DNA of 50,807 nucleotides from Bacteroidaceae bacterium (GTDB taxonomy: Bacteria > Bacteroidota > Bacteroidia > Bacteroidales > Bacteroidaceae), in contig JAFOCD010000019.1 in the NCBI GenBank assembly GCA_017381475.1, positions 1 through 50,807 on the forward strand, written 5' to 3'. Shown here piece by piece: positions 14,632 to 23,170 of this stretch (its first letter is position 1; every line of letters starts with the position of its first letter). The notes under the pieces were generated by a model. That model made no database searches, was not told where the DNA came from, and saw nothing but the letters and a program-made list of their open reading frames with translations. Position numbers and translations under genes: made by a program.

Positions 14632-16404
14632 TCATTTCACCGCTATACCGAGATAAAGGGCATATGCCTCACTGAGTTCATTGCATGCAGCCTTTATCTG
14701 CTCTATTGTAGCACTCTTGTCATCAGCCGACATAGACAATGATTTCGTTTTCTCATATACATGCTTCAGCATTGCCACATTGGTCGAAGTCACTTCATTC
14801 TTCTCTATAGCTATTCCTGCAAGCATAACAAGTTCCTCCAACTTGCGCAACTCCGCACCTCTCTCCGACTCGAACTTTAGCACCGTAGAACCCTTGGCAT
14901 CAGCAAGAGCCTCCTCACCTACAACATAGCAGCACAAGGGATAAACACCTTTTTCAACATCTACAAGTGTATAGCGCACTCCTGTTCCAGAATTTGTAAC
15001 ACCTATATGGTATGATGACTTGAGAGTATTTCCCTTCTCATCGGTCAATACCACACCGTATGTACTCAAAGGCTCTGAAGCTTCGGCATTGTTGAGCACC
15101 ACCGTCAATGTTCCTTTTTCGGGCACAGAAACCTTCACTTTCTGCATAGCCATATTGTCGGCATCTACATTGCCCCATACATACTCACCGTTGTTCCATT
15201 CAATAGTAACAGGAGATTTGTCGGAAAGTTTGACAATACTTTCAACTGGTTCCGGCGAAAAGAAGAGCAGAGAAACAACCACATATATCCAATGAGCTGC
15301 TATACCGGCCACAAGGCCACCTATCGTATGAGAAAGTATGTCTTTTGAAGTGAGCTTGCGATAACCAAGCGCGTCAAGCATTGCTGTATGCGTACTCAAG
15401 AAACCGCTCCAACACATACCAATGGCTGTAAACACAGCAATGGCATTACCGTCAATCCACCCCTCGGCAGCGAAGTTAGGTACAAGACCAAGAGCAGCAC
15501 CTACAGCACCAATAGCCGTAATCGGGAACGCAATGAGATGTGGATCGGTAAAACCGAAGAGCCATTCAAAAGCAAAATCCAATTTTTCACCTATCCATGG
15601 CAACAGTTCCACACCCTGATATGCAGCACCTGTATAGCCTTTTGTCTCATCAGGGCCGAATGTAAGCACCATCACAATGGTAGATATTACAAGCACACCC
15701 GGAATAATCATCATACCTACATCTACACCTGAGCGTCCGCCATCAAGCAATGAATCAAGAACACGCAAGAAAACCGACTTGTTGGCATGCTCTTCCTTGT
15801 TCTCCTCAACCTCATCCAATTCCGCCGCATTTTCTTCCTTGAAGCGGGGATACGCCTTTATTACAAAATACTGCATAAGCCTTGTAGAGACTATGCAACC
15901 TATCATAGCACCTATGAATCCCACAAAAGACTCCACAAAATAGCCCTGGCCTATCATAAACACAATAACCAAAAGGCCCATACCGAAAGATGTTCCGAAG
16001 TTATTGAGTGAAATGAACTGATACTTTTTGAAGTATGACGCAAACTTTTTGTCTTGTGCCAACGATATGATTGCAGGGTTATCGGAGAGGAATGTCAGCA
16101 CCGCGCCAAGCGAAGCCACACCGGGCAGGTTGAACAGCGGTTTCATCAACGGGCGCAACAGTTTCTCAAGTAGTTTCACCACGCCGAACTCAACGAAAAT
16201 CTTGCCAATAGCACCGGTCAAAACACAGATTGCCATAAGATAGAACACCGTGTTCAGCAACAAATCATGCGAAGTTTTCATTATTGTATTCAGCATATTT
16301 GCAGCGCCCATCTTATAGCCCAAATAGCCGAACAAGAGAATGAATATCGCCAGAGTTGTCACTCCGCCCGGTATCCATGAAATAAGTTTTTTAAAATGTT
16401 TCAT
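14632..16404 (-). CDS. Gate-domain (nucleoside-recognition) membrane protein with a long C-terminal extension
   Basis: Residues 1-385 of this 590-residue protein are polytopic and show two Gate-like repeats (ATGAIG-type segments CVLTGAIGKIFVEFG and FLSDNPAIISLAQ; later SGVDVGMMIIPGVLVIST and MCWSGFLSTHTAMLDALG). This resembles the CD0519/CD1768 family of nucleoside-recognition proteins. An acidic loop (about 190-208) splits the halves. Residues about 395-590 are soluble: a beta-rich part (VKVSVPEKGTLTVVLNN, GVYPLCCYVVG) then a helical part. This tail would lie next to the membrane and is odd for a transporter. ATG 16404 was chosen because the frame upstream crosses a hairpin leader. Position before mtnN-luxS suggests a purine/nucleoside or methyl-cycle substrate, but that is inference. 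Confidence 0.78.
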   Translation of the reverse strand: MKHFKKLISWIPGGVTTLAIFILLFGYLGYKMGAANMLNTIMKTSHDLLLNTVFYLMAICVLTGAIGKIFVEFGVVKLLEKLLRPLMKPLFNLPGVASLGAVLTFLSDNPAIISLAQDKKFASYFKKYQFISLNNFGTSFGMGLLVIVFMIGQGYFVESFVGFIGAMIGCIVSTRLMQYFVIKAYPRFKEENAAELDEVEENKEEHANKSVFLRVLDSLLDGGRSGVDVGMMIIPGVLVISTIVMVLTFGPDETKGYTGAAYQGVELLPWIGEKLDFAFEWLFGFTDPHLIAFPITAIGAVGAALGLVPNFAAEGWIDGNAIAVFTAIGMCWSGFLSTHTAMLDALGYRKLTSKDILSHTIGGLVAGIAAHWIYVVVSLLFFSPEPVESIVKLSDKSPVTIEWNNGEYVWGNVDADNMAMQKVKVSVPEKGTLTVVLNNAEASEPLSTYGVVLTDEKGNTLKSSYHIGVTNSGTGVRYTLVDVEKGVYPLCCYVVGEEALADAKGSTVLKFESERGAELRKLEELVMLAGIAIEKNEVTSTNVAMLKHVYEKTKSLSMSADDKSATIEQIKAACNELSEAYALYLGIAVK

Positions 16405-16440
16405 TGTAATGAAAAGGTCGTTTTTAGATTTAATGTTGCA

Positions 16441-16456
16441 GTCTGCGCATGCAGAC
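16441..16456. other. Small perfect hairpin upstream of the Gate transporter
   Basis: GTCTGC (16441-16446) and GCAGAC (16451-16456) are separated by GCAT. It lies 37 bases upstream of the transporter start, in its probable leader. Confidence 0.4.
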
Positions 16457-16525
16457 AAAATCAAAATGCAAAATTAAACAAAAAATAGTGTAGATTTGCA
16501 TATCACAACAAAAATTGAATGTTTA

Positions 16526-16556
16526 TTTGCGTATTGATTTTATTTGCCGTATCTTG
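16526..16556 (+). promoter_or_regulatory. Promoter of the acyltransferase gene
   Basis: TTTG at 16526-16529 and TATCTTG at 16550-16556 are 20 bp apart, giving a leader of about 65 bases before ATG 16627. The rest of the 222-bp divergent gap shows no other feature beyond the hairpin at 16441. Confidence 0.6.
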
Positions 16557-16626
16557 CATTGCATAATGGGCGCTTCATACCGCATCCATAACCACAACCG
16601 TCTAGAAAACAATAAAATATAGCACT

Positions 16627-17781
16627 ATGATACCAGCAGAATTTGACGAAATCCGTCCTTACACCCCCGAAGAACTTCCACAGATTTTCGAAGAGCTCAT
16701 TGCCGACCCCGAATTCCAGGCAGTAATGGGACAGGCGTTCAAGGACATTCCATTTGAATATATCGCTGCCCAGATGCGTGCATCAAAGAGCAACACAGAA
16801 TTCCAAAAGACACTTGTATACCCATTCCTTCAGAATGTTCTCAAGAAGCTCTCAAGCGGTCTCACAATGAGCGTGGAGAACAAGGAGAACATGGCAAAGT
16901 CGCTCTGCATCTCGAACCACCGCGACATCATCATGGACTCGGCATTCCTGTGTGTTGTGTTCATTGAGACAGTGGGCAACACTGTTGAGATTGCAATTGG
17001 CGACAACCTGCTCATCCGCCCATGGATAAAGAAACTGGTACGCGTGAACCGCAGTTTCATTGTTCAGCGCTCGGCAAGCATACGCGAGATGCTCGCATCG
17101 TCAAAGCGTCTGTCATCATACATGCACCATGCCATCACCGAACGCCAACAGCCAATTTGGCTTGCACAGCGCGAGGGTCGCGCCAAGGACAGCAACGACC
17201 GCACACAGGAGGGTCTCATCAAGATGCTCTCAATGTACAGTGCCGGTGACATCATTGATGCCTTGAAGGTTCTCAACATTGCACCGACAACTATCTCGTA
17301 CGAGTATGACCCATGTGACTATCTCAAAGCAAAGGAGTTCCAGCAGAAACGCGACAACCCAGAGTGGAAGAAAGCTCCACAGGATGACCTTATCAACATG
17401 AAGACCGGTATGTTCGGCTACAAGGGTGGCATCCACTACCATGTTGCCGACTGTATCAACGACGAGATTGATGCCATTGACCGCACGCTCGGCAAGAACG
17501 AGAAGACCGCAGCAGTGGCACGCATCATCGACAAGCACATCCACAAGAACTACAAGTTCTGGCCAATCAACTACTATTACTATGAGATGCTGACAGGCGA
17601 TACGCGCTTTGCCGACAAGTACACAGCCGAGGAGAAGGCAAGACTTGATGCCTACATGCAGGGACAGATTGAGAAAGTCGACCTTCCGAACCGCGATGAC
17701 GAGTTCTGCCGCACAAAGATACTCGAGATGTACGCAAACCCGGTAATCAACTATCTAAAGGCTTGCACAATCGAGGAGTAA
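16627..17781 (+). CDS. Lysophospholipid/glycerolphosphate acyltransferase-family protein
   Basis: The 384-residue protein has an acyltransferase-like core after an N-terminal helical region. ISNHRDIIMDSA (about residues 96-107) is the catalytic His/Asp motif, IRPWIKKLVRVNRSFIV the substrate-binding region, and PIWLAQREGRAKDSND stands for the PEGTR motif. The His-Asp spacing reads H-RDIIM-D, five residues instead of four. Related Bacteroidota proteins are annotated as 1-acyl-glycerol-3-phosphate acyltransferases, so a role in phospholipid or lipid A acylation is likely. The C-terminal third (from about 220) is soluble and unassigned. A strong terminator follows. Confidence 0.78.
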   Translation: MIPAEFDEIRPYTPEELPQIFEELIADPEFQAVMGQAFKDIPFEYIAAQMRASKSNTEFQKTLVYPFLQNVLKKLSSGLTMSVENKENMAKSLCISNHRDIIMDSAFLCVVFIETVGNTVEIAIGDNLLIRPWIKKLVRVNRSFIVQRSASIREMLASSKRLSSYMHHAITERQQPIWLAQREGRAKDSNDRTQEGLIKMLSMYSAGDIIDALKVLNIAPTTISYEYDPCDYLKAKEFQQKRDNPEWKKAPQDDLINMKTGMFGYKGGIHYHVADCINDEIDAIDRTLGKNEKTAAVARIIDKHIHKNYKFWPINYYYYEMLTGDTRFADKYTAEEKARLDAYMQGQIEKVDLPNRDDEFCRTKILEMYANPVINYLKACTIEE

Positions 17782-17794
17782 CAAACGGATAGTT

Positions 17795-17835
17795 AAAGAG
17801 AAGGCAAATCTCGGGATTTGCCTTCTCTTTATTTT
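17795..17835. terminator. Bidirectional terminator between acyltransferase and dusB
   Basis: AAAGAGAAGGCAAATC (17795-17810) and GATTTGCCTTCTCTTT (17815-17830) form a perfect 16-bp stem around TCGG, followed by a T-rich run on the plus strand and T-rich on the minus strand. Confidence 0.9.
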
Positions 17836-17847
17836 ATTCATGCATTC

Positions 17848-18828
17848 TCAGCCGTAAAATTCCACAATTCTGTCAAGGATAGACATCAGCTCGTCCATCT
17901 TCTCGCAACGGAGCATCTCAATGCGCAGCGGGCGGAAATCGTTGAGTCCCTTGAGAAGCGGCGTTGCCGCAAGATGACGGCGCACATGAAGTATTCCCGG
18001 ACGCTCGCCAAGCCACTCCACACTATCCCTCACCTGTTCACGCAGAATATCCATGCACTCGGTGAATGTAAACGGCACAGCAGGCTCGCCATACTCGAGA
18101 TAGTGTTTCACATCACGGAAAATCCATGGCTGGCCGAAACTTGCACGGCCAATCATTACCGCATCCACACCATACTTGTCAAAGCACTCCTTGGCACGCT
18201 CGGGTGTCTTCACATCACCGTTGCCAATGATTGGGATGTGCATTCGGGGGTTCTCCTTTATCTTGCCAATGAGTGTCCAGTCGGCATCGCCGGTGTACAT
18301 CTGCGCGCGTGTGCGGCCATGCACCGTGAGTGCGGCTATACCACAATCCTGCAGACGCTCGGCAAGGTCAACAATGCACTTGCTGTTCTCGTCCCAGCCA
18401 AGGCGTGTCTTCACGGTAACAGGGATGTTCACAGCATCCACCACAGCCTTTGTAATCTCAAGCAGTTTTGGGATGTTCTGCAACATGCCGGCACCGCATC
18501 CCTTGCGTGCCACCTTCTTTACAGGACAGCCAAAGTTGATGTCAAGGATATCGGGCTTTGCAAGTTCAACTCGCTTAGCAGCCTCGACCATAGGCTCTAC
18601 CTCATTGCCATATATCTGTATTGCAACTGGACGCTCCTTGTCATACACCTGCAATTTGCGCACAGTGCTGTTTACATCACGTATGAGAGCATCGCTCGAC
18701 ACGAATTCGGTATATACCATGTCAACCCCGAACCTCTTGCACAGCAAGCGGAACGCAGCGTCAGTCACATCCTCCATTGGAGCAAGAAAGATGGGATATT
18801 TCCCGAATTCAATATTGGCAATCTTCAT
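17848..18828 (-). CDS. dusB: tRNA-dihydrouridine synthase
   Basis: The 326-residue FMN enzyme opens IFLAPMEDVTDAAFR and carries DINFGCPVKKV with the catalytic Cys at 101, then KTRLGWDENS, ALTVHGRTRAQMY, GNGDVKTPERA and MIGRASFGQPWIF. It reduces uridines in the tRNA D-loop using NADPH. Length and motif spacing match DusB-like enzymes. It is transcribed away from the U32 gene through a shared symmetric promoter element. A 369-codon open frame antisense to it is not a gene. Confidence 0.94.
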   Translation of the reverse strand: MKIANIEFGKYPIFLAPMEDVTDAAFRLLCKRFGVDMVYTEFVSSDALIRDVNSTVRKLQVYDKERPVAIQIYGNEVEPMVEAAKRVELAKPDILDINFGCPVKKVARKGCGAGMLQNIPKLLEITKAVVDAVNIPVTVKTRLGWDENSKCIVDLAERLQDCGIAALTVHGRTRAQMYTGDADWTLIGKIKENPRMHIPIIGNGDVKTPERAKECFDKYGVDAVMIGRASFGQPWIFRDVKHYLEYGEPAVPFTFTECMDILREQVRDSVEWLGERPGILHVRRHLAATPLLKGLNDFRPLRIEMLRCEKMDELMSILDRIVEFYG

Positions 18829-18849
18829 TGTCTAATAATCTGCTATGAG

Positions 18850-18880
18850 TTTGTTATTTCCTTGCAAAGATATATCTTTG
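18850..18880 (+). promoter_or_regulatory. Promoter of the U32 gene (right-hand half of a symmetric divergent element)
   Basis: TTTG at 18850-18853 and TATCTTTG at 18873-18880 are exactly 19 bp apart. The predicted start near 18886 gives a leader of about 16 bases to ATG 18902. Confidence 0.85.
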
Positions 18881-18895
18881 TAGGCAAATTACAAA
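18865..18895 (-). promoter_or_regulatory. Promoter of dusB (left-hand half of a symmetric divergent element)
   Basis: On the minus strand TTTG (complement of 18892-18895) and TATCTTTG (complement of 18865-18872) are also 19 bp apart. Its -7 box abuts the U32 -7 box, forming the 16-bp palindrome CAAAGATATATCTTTG at 18865-18880. Confidence 0.85.
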
Positions 18896-18901
18896 CAATC
18901 C

Positions 18902-20146
18902 ATGAACTACAAGAGAAGCGATTTTGAGATAATGGCACCTGTGGGTTCGCGCGAGAGCCTCGCTGCAGCCATTCAAGCAGGAGCAAACTCAATCTATTTT
19001 GGTATCGAGCACCTTAACATGCGCGCCCACTCGGCAAGCGCATTCTCAATAAATGACCTGCGCGAGATTGCACAGATATGCGATGAGCACGGCATAAAGA
19101 GCTACCTCACGGTGAACACCATCATCTACGAGGATGACCTTGCAATGATGTACCAGATTATTGATGCAGCCAAGGAGAGCGGTATCTCGGCTGTCATTGC
19201 TGCAGATGTGGCAGTGATGCAGTACTGTAACCGCGTTGGCGTTGAGGTACACCTCTCCACACAGCTCAACATAAGCAACAGCGAAGCAATGAAGTTCTAT
19301 GCACAGTTTGCCGATGTTGTGGTACTTGCACGCGAGCTGAAGATGGAGCAGGTTGCAGCAATACACAAGGTAATCATTGACGAGGACATACGCGGCCCCA
19401 AGGGCGAGCTGCTGCGCATAGAGATGTTCTGCCACGGAGCATTGTGCATGGCAATCTCGGGCAAGTGCTACATGTCGCTTCACCAGCTCGGCCGCAGCGC
19501 CAACCGTGGCGAGTGCATGCAGGTGTGCCGCCGTGGCTACATTGTAAAGGACCGCGAGAGCGACATTGAACTGGAGGTTGACAACAAATACATCATGTCA
19601 CCCAAGGATCTCAAGACCATACGCTTCATTGACCGCATGATTGAGAGCGGCGTGCGCGTGTTCAAGATTGAAGGCCGCGCCCGTGGTCCCGAATATGTAC
19701 AAACCGTTGCCGGCTGCTACAACGAGGCACTTGAGGCCTACCTTGCCGGTGAACTCACCGAGGAGAAGAAGGATGCTTGGGACGAACGCCTGGCAACCGT
19801 GTTTAACCGCGGATTCTGGGACGGCTACTACCAGGGACAGAAACTTGGCGAGTGGAGCAACATATATGGTTCACAGGCCACCGAGCGTAAGGTATATATC
19901 GGAAAGGCCATGAAACACTTCTCAAAGCTTGGCGTGGGCGAGTTCCTCATTGAGGCAGGCACCATTGATGCAGGCGAGAAGATTCTCATCACCGGCCCAA
20001 CAACCGGCGCCGTGTACCTGGAGCTTGAAGACCCACGCGTCGACCTGCAACCGGTAGAAAAGGTGAACAAAGGCGACAGGGTTTCGTTCAAGGTTCCCTG
20101 CAAGGTGCGCCCAAGCGACAAGCTCTACAAGATTGTAAAGACCTAA
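18902..20146 (+). CDS. U32-family protein, probable RNA hydroxylation enzyme (TrhP/RlhA-like)
   Basis: The 414-residue protein is of the peptidase U32 family: FEIMAPVGSRESLAAAIQAGANSIYFG at the N-terminus (given in part as APVGSRESLAAAIQAGA). The Cys-rich core holds C177, C182, C189, C205 and C209 in the patterns FCHGALCMAISGKCYMS and RSANRGECMQVCR. In characterised members such cysteines are linked to an Fe-S cluster and the proteins hydroxylate tRNA U34 (TrhP) or 23S rRNA C2501 (RlhA) using prephenate-dependent chemistry; true collagenase activity is doubtful. The length suits the TrhP type. Promoter sharing with dusB links it to RNA modification. Which RNA it acts on is not shown. Confidence 0.85.
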   Translation: MNYKRSDFEIMAPVGSRESLAAAIQAGANSIYFGIEHLNMRAHSASAFSINDLREIAQICDEHGIKSYLTVNTIIYEDDLAMMYQIIDAAKESGISAVIAADVAVMQYCNRVGVEVHLSTQLNISNSEAMKFYAQFADVVVLARELKMEQVAAIHKVIIDEDIRGPKGELLRIEMFCHGALCMAISGKCYMSLHQLGRSANRGECMQVCRRGYIVKDRESDIELEVDNKYIMSPKDLKTIRFIDRMIESGVRVFKIEGRARGPEYVQTVAGCYNEALEAYLAGELTEEKKDAWDERLATVFNRGFWDGYYQGQKLGEWSNIYGSQATERKVYIGKAMKHFSKLGVGEFLIEAGTIDAGEKILITGPTTGAVYLELEDPRVDLQPVEKVNKGDRVSFKVPCKVRPSDKLYKIVKT

Positions 20147-20167
20147 CACGGTTGCTGCGATTGAATT

Positions 20168-20211
20168 GATACAAAAAGATACGGTGAAGCTTCACCGTAT
20201 CTTTTTGTATC
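20168..20211. terminator. 44-bp perfect palindrome, bidirectional terminator of U32 gene and sufE
   Basis: Twenty-two bases on each side of 20189/20190 are exactly complementary (arms begin GATACAAAAAGATACGG and end CCGTATCTTTTTGTATC). Both strands show a five-T run after a GC-containing core stem. The palindrome contains two of the three bases of the sufE stop codon (TGA, complement of 20210-20212). Confidence 0.9.
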
Positions 20212-20632
20212 ATCCTCTAGTTTTGAATGCCAACGCATATAACTTCATCTGCTTAATCATTGCCAACAGACCGTTGCTGCGTGTGGGGGAGAGATGCTCT
20301 TTCAGGCCTATTGCCTCGACAAAGCGCGGCTCGGTGTCAAGTATCTCATCGGGAGTTCGACCGGAATATACCTTTATCAGCAACGAGACAATGCCCTTGA
20401 CAATCATGGCATCGCTCTCGGCACGGAAATGTACCTTGCCGTCAACATAATCGGCCTGTAACCATACGCGGCTCTGACAGCCCTCTATGAGGTTATTATC
20501 GGTCTTGTACTCATCGGAAAGTGGCTCCTGCTCGCTGCCTAGGTCAATTAGCAGCTGGTAGCGGTCGAGCCAATCTTCAAAATCGCTGAACTCGGCGATG
20601 ATCTCGTCCTGTATTTCCTGTATCGTTGCCAT
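20210..20632 (-). CDS. sufE: SufE-like cysteine desulfurase-associated protein
   Basis: The 140-residue protein has the SufE core NNLIEGCQSRVWLQA with the sulfur-accepting Cys at 52, the early DWLDRYQLLIDLG segment, and the later FVEAIGLKEHLSPTRSNGL. It accepts persulfide from SufS and passes it to the SufBCD scaffold for Fe-S cluster assembly. No other suf gene is nearby. Its ATG overlaps the M28 peptidase stop by one base, and its stop lies inside the terminator palindrome. Confidence 0.95.
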   Translation of the reverse strand: MATIQEIQDEIIAEFSDFEDWLDRYQLLIDLGSEQEPLSDEYKTDNNLIEGCQSRVWLQADYVDGKVHFRAESDAMIVKGIVSLLIKVYSGRTPDEILDTEPRFVEAIGLKEHLSPTRSNGLLAMIKQMKLYALAFKTRG

Positions 20633-21672
20633 TATTTCTCGCTATAAATTACATAAAGCACTGTCTGACCGACAGCCTTAAGTGTCTCCTTGTCAATCCA
20701 ATCCATATCATCCTTCATGGTGTGATGATAGGGACCGAAACCATTTGGGCTTTCGGGGTCGCAATTTATGATGTCTATGCATGGGATACCTGCGGTCTTG
20801 TTCACATACAGATGGTCGTCTGTGATGTAACCACCCTCTTCATCAACAAAAAATCTCGAATAGCCGGCATCCTTGGCGTGCTTCCACACCATGCGCACGA
20901 CATTTGGAGCATAATGCATTGAAATACCCTCCTGTCTGAACTGCGAACCGGGCGCACCTACAATATCAAGCAGAATTCCATATTTGGGTCCATAGGCAAA
21001 CTCGTGTGGATGGCGCGACCAATATTGCGAGCCCAATGCCCATGAATTTGTAACCGAAGCATATTTCTCTACATCGTTCTCGTGAAGGCCATAATCCTCG
21101 GCATCAAAAAGTATGATATCAACACCTACGGTTGTAGGTACATCTGCTAGCTGACGTGCGATTTCGAGCAGTACACCCACACCGCTACCGCCGTCGTTTG
21201 CGCCGGGAAGTGGTTTGTAGTGGTTGGCTTTATTGGGGTCAGAATCGGCCCAAGGACGTGTATCCCAATGGGCGCAAAGCATCACTCGTTCCATCTTCTC
21301 GGGCTGGAAACGGGCTATGATGTTGCGCGACTTGAGGAGGTCACCGTTGTATGCCTTGAGATCGATATCTTGTGTCACTACCTCTGCACCATATGAACGC
21401 AGTTTGGATACAAGATAGTCGCCGCACTTGCGGTGTGTTACAGTACCTGGGACGCGGGGGCCAAAGGCTACCTGACGCGCCACAAAGTTGTATGCACTAT
21501 CAGCGTTGAACTGTGGAACAATTGCCCGTGGCTCAACAACCTGCGGTACGCTTTCCACCAGTGGAGTTGACTCACCTGCAGGCTTTGCAGCCGCGGCTGT
21601 ATCATTGCTTGAACTGCTGCCACAGCTAATCAAGAGAAAAGCAATGAGCAATATGTATGCCTTGTGTAACAT
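20632..21672 (-). CDS. M28-family zinc peptidase / glutaminyl cyclase-like lipoprotein
   Basis: The 346-residue product begins MLHKAYILLIAFLLISC, a lipoprotein signal with Cys 17, then a low-complexity linker (to about 55). The catalytic domain shows CAHWDTRPWADSD (H135), PGANDGGSGVG (D160), ILFDAEDYG, and a late HTMKDDMDWID-like segment (GPYHHTMKDDMDWID). This matches Bacteroidota M28 peptidases related to glutaminyl-peptide cyclotransferases, which cyclise N-terminal Gln in the periplasm. Peptidase and cyclase activities cannot be separated by eye. It starts 3 bases after cysS and overlaps sufE. Confidence 0.88.
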   Translation of the reverse strand: MLHKAYILLIAFLLISCGSSSSNDTAAAAKPAGESTPLVESVPQVVEPRAIVPQFNADSAYNFVARQVAFGPRVPGTVTHRKCGDYLVSKLRSYGAEVVTQDIDLKAYNGDLLKSRNIIARFQPEKMERVMLCAHWDTRPWADSDPNKANHYKPLPGANDGGSGVGVLLEIARQLADVPTTVGVDIILFDAEDYGLHENDVEKYASVTNSWALGSQYWSRHPHEFAYGPKYGILLDIVGAPGSQFRQEGISMHYAPNVVRMVWKHAKDAGYSRFFVDEEGGYITDDHLYVNKTAGIPCIDIINCDPESPNGFGPYHHTMKDDMDWIDKETLKAVGQTVLYVIYSEK

Positions 21673-21675
21673 GAT

Positions 21676-23151
21676 TTATCGGTTTAATTTCCAGGTTGTA
21701 CCTTCCTTGCCGTCTTTTATCTCAAAGCCAAGCTCGGCAAGTTCATTACGTATGCGGTCACTTGTAGCCCAGTCCTTGTTGGCCTTCGCTACCAGACGCT
21801 GCTGGAGAAGCATGTCCACGACCTTGCCAAAAGCCTCCTCGCGGCCGCTGTCGGAGCCACGTTCCTCCTTGAGTCCAAGAATGTCGAACGCAAACAGATG
21901 GAATGTCTCCTTGAGCTCGGCAAGGTCGGCCTCGCTGATGGTCGCCTTCTTGTCGGCAAGCTGGTTGATTGCACGCGATGCATCGAAGAGGTGAGAGATT
22001 ACTTGTGCAGTATTCATGTCGTCGTTCATGGCATCGTAGCACTTGTTACGCAACTCCTTGACATCGGCTGTTGTCTCGCCCGATGCCGATAGACCACTGA
22101 GGGTCTTGTAAGCCTCGAGCAGGCGCTGCATTCCCTTCTCTGCTGCCTGCAATGCCTCGTTGCTGAAGTCAACAGTGCTGCGATAGTGGGCCTGGAGAAT
22201 GAAGAAACGTATTGTCATTGGCGAATAGGCCTGTGCCAACAGGGCGTGAGAGCCAGTGAAGAACTCGTCAAGGGTAATGAAGTTACCCAATGACTTGCCC
22301 ATCTTTGTGCCATTGATTGTAATCATGTTGTTGTGCATCCAGTACTTGACAACATGGTGACCCATAGCAGCCATACCCTGCGCAATCTCGCACTCGTGAT
22401 GTGGGAAGACGAGGTCCATGCCGCCACCATGAATGTCGAACTGCTCACCAAGATACTTGCGTCCCATAGCGGTACACTCACAATGCCAACCGGGGAAACC
22501 GTTACTCCATGGCGATGGCCAACGCATGATGTGCTCGGGCTGGGCGCATTTCCACAAAGCAAAATCGGCAGGGTTGCGCTTCTCGTCCTGACCGTCGAGT
22601 TCACGTGTGGTGTTGAGTACATCGTCAAGGTTGCGACCAGAGAGGATACCATATTTGTGAGCCTTGTCATACTTTGCAACATCGAAGTAGACCGAGCCCT
22701 GACTCTCATAAGCAAAGCCGTTATCAAGAATCTCCTTGACAAGCTCAATCTGCTCAATGATGTGACCCGATGCATGGGGTTCAATGCTTGGGGGCAGAAC
22801 ATTCAAAGCCTCCATCACCTTGTGGTAGTGGAGTGTGTACTGCTGCACTACCTCCATTGGCTCAAGCTGCTCAAGGCGTGCTTTCTTTGCAATCTTGTCC
22901 TCGCCCTCATCAGCATCGTGCTCAAGGTGACCAACATCGGTGATGTTACGTACATAGCGCACCTTATATCCAAGATTCTGGAGGTAGCGGAAGAGCACAT
23001 CAAATGTTATTGCAGGGCGCGCATGACCAAGATGGGCAGGGCCATAGACTGTGGGACCGCACACATAGAGTCCCACATTGGGAGCGTGGAGCGGCTCAAA
23101 CAACTCTTTCTTGCGAGTGAGTGTGTTGTATATCATGAATTTGTTTTCCAT
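21676..23151 (-). CDS. cysS: Cysteinyl-tRNA synthetase
   Basis: The 491-residue class I synthetase has [17 protein letters not shown] (Zn-binding Cys and the HIGH-like HLGH), then [23 protein letters not shown]-type residues (seen as GWHCECTAM and [16 protein letters not shown]), and a KMSKS-like loop [10 protein letters not shown]. The length is normal. I chose ATG 23151 ([11 protein letters not shown]); the frame opens 14 codons earlier but that part would overlap the Big_5 gene. It is inside a tightly spaced run with the lipoprotein gene before it (19 bases) and M28 peptidase after it. Confidence 0.97.
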   Translation of the reverse strand: MENKFMIYNTLTRKKELFEPLHAPNVGLYVCGPTVYGPAHLGHARPAITFDVLFRYLQNLGYKVRYVRNITDVGHLEHDADEGEDKIAKKARLEQLEPMEVVQQYTLHYHKVMEALNVLPPSIEPHASGHIIEQIELVKEILDNGFAYESQGSVYFDVAKYDKAHKYGILSGRNLDDVLNTTRELDGQDEKRNPADFALWKCAQPEHIMRWPSPWSNGFPGWHCECTAMGRKYLGEQFDIHGGGMDLVFPHHECEIAQGMAAMGHHVVKYWMHNNMITINGTKMGKSLGNFITLDEFFTGSHALLAQAYSPMTIRFFILQAHYRSTVDFSNEALQAAEKGMQRLLEAYKTLSGLSASGETTADVKELRNKCYDAMNDDMNTAQVISHLFDASRAINQLADKKATISEADLAELKETFHLFAFDILGLKEERGSDSGREEAFGKVVDMLLQQRLVAKANKDWATSDRIRNELAELGFEIKDGKEGTTWKLNR

Positions 23152-23170
23152 ATCGGTATATATTAATCGG

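Noticed and set aside
17818-18927. Long open frame (369 codons) antisense to dusB
   Set aside because: It covers dusB on the opposite strand, has no recognisable motif and crosses the dusB/U32 promoter. DusB motifs on the other strand are unambiguous.
22333-23166. 277-codon open frame antisense to cysS
   Set aside because: Shadow of the synthetase frame; no family features.
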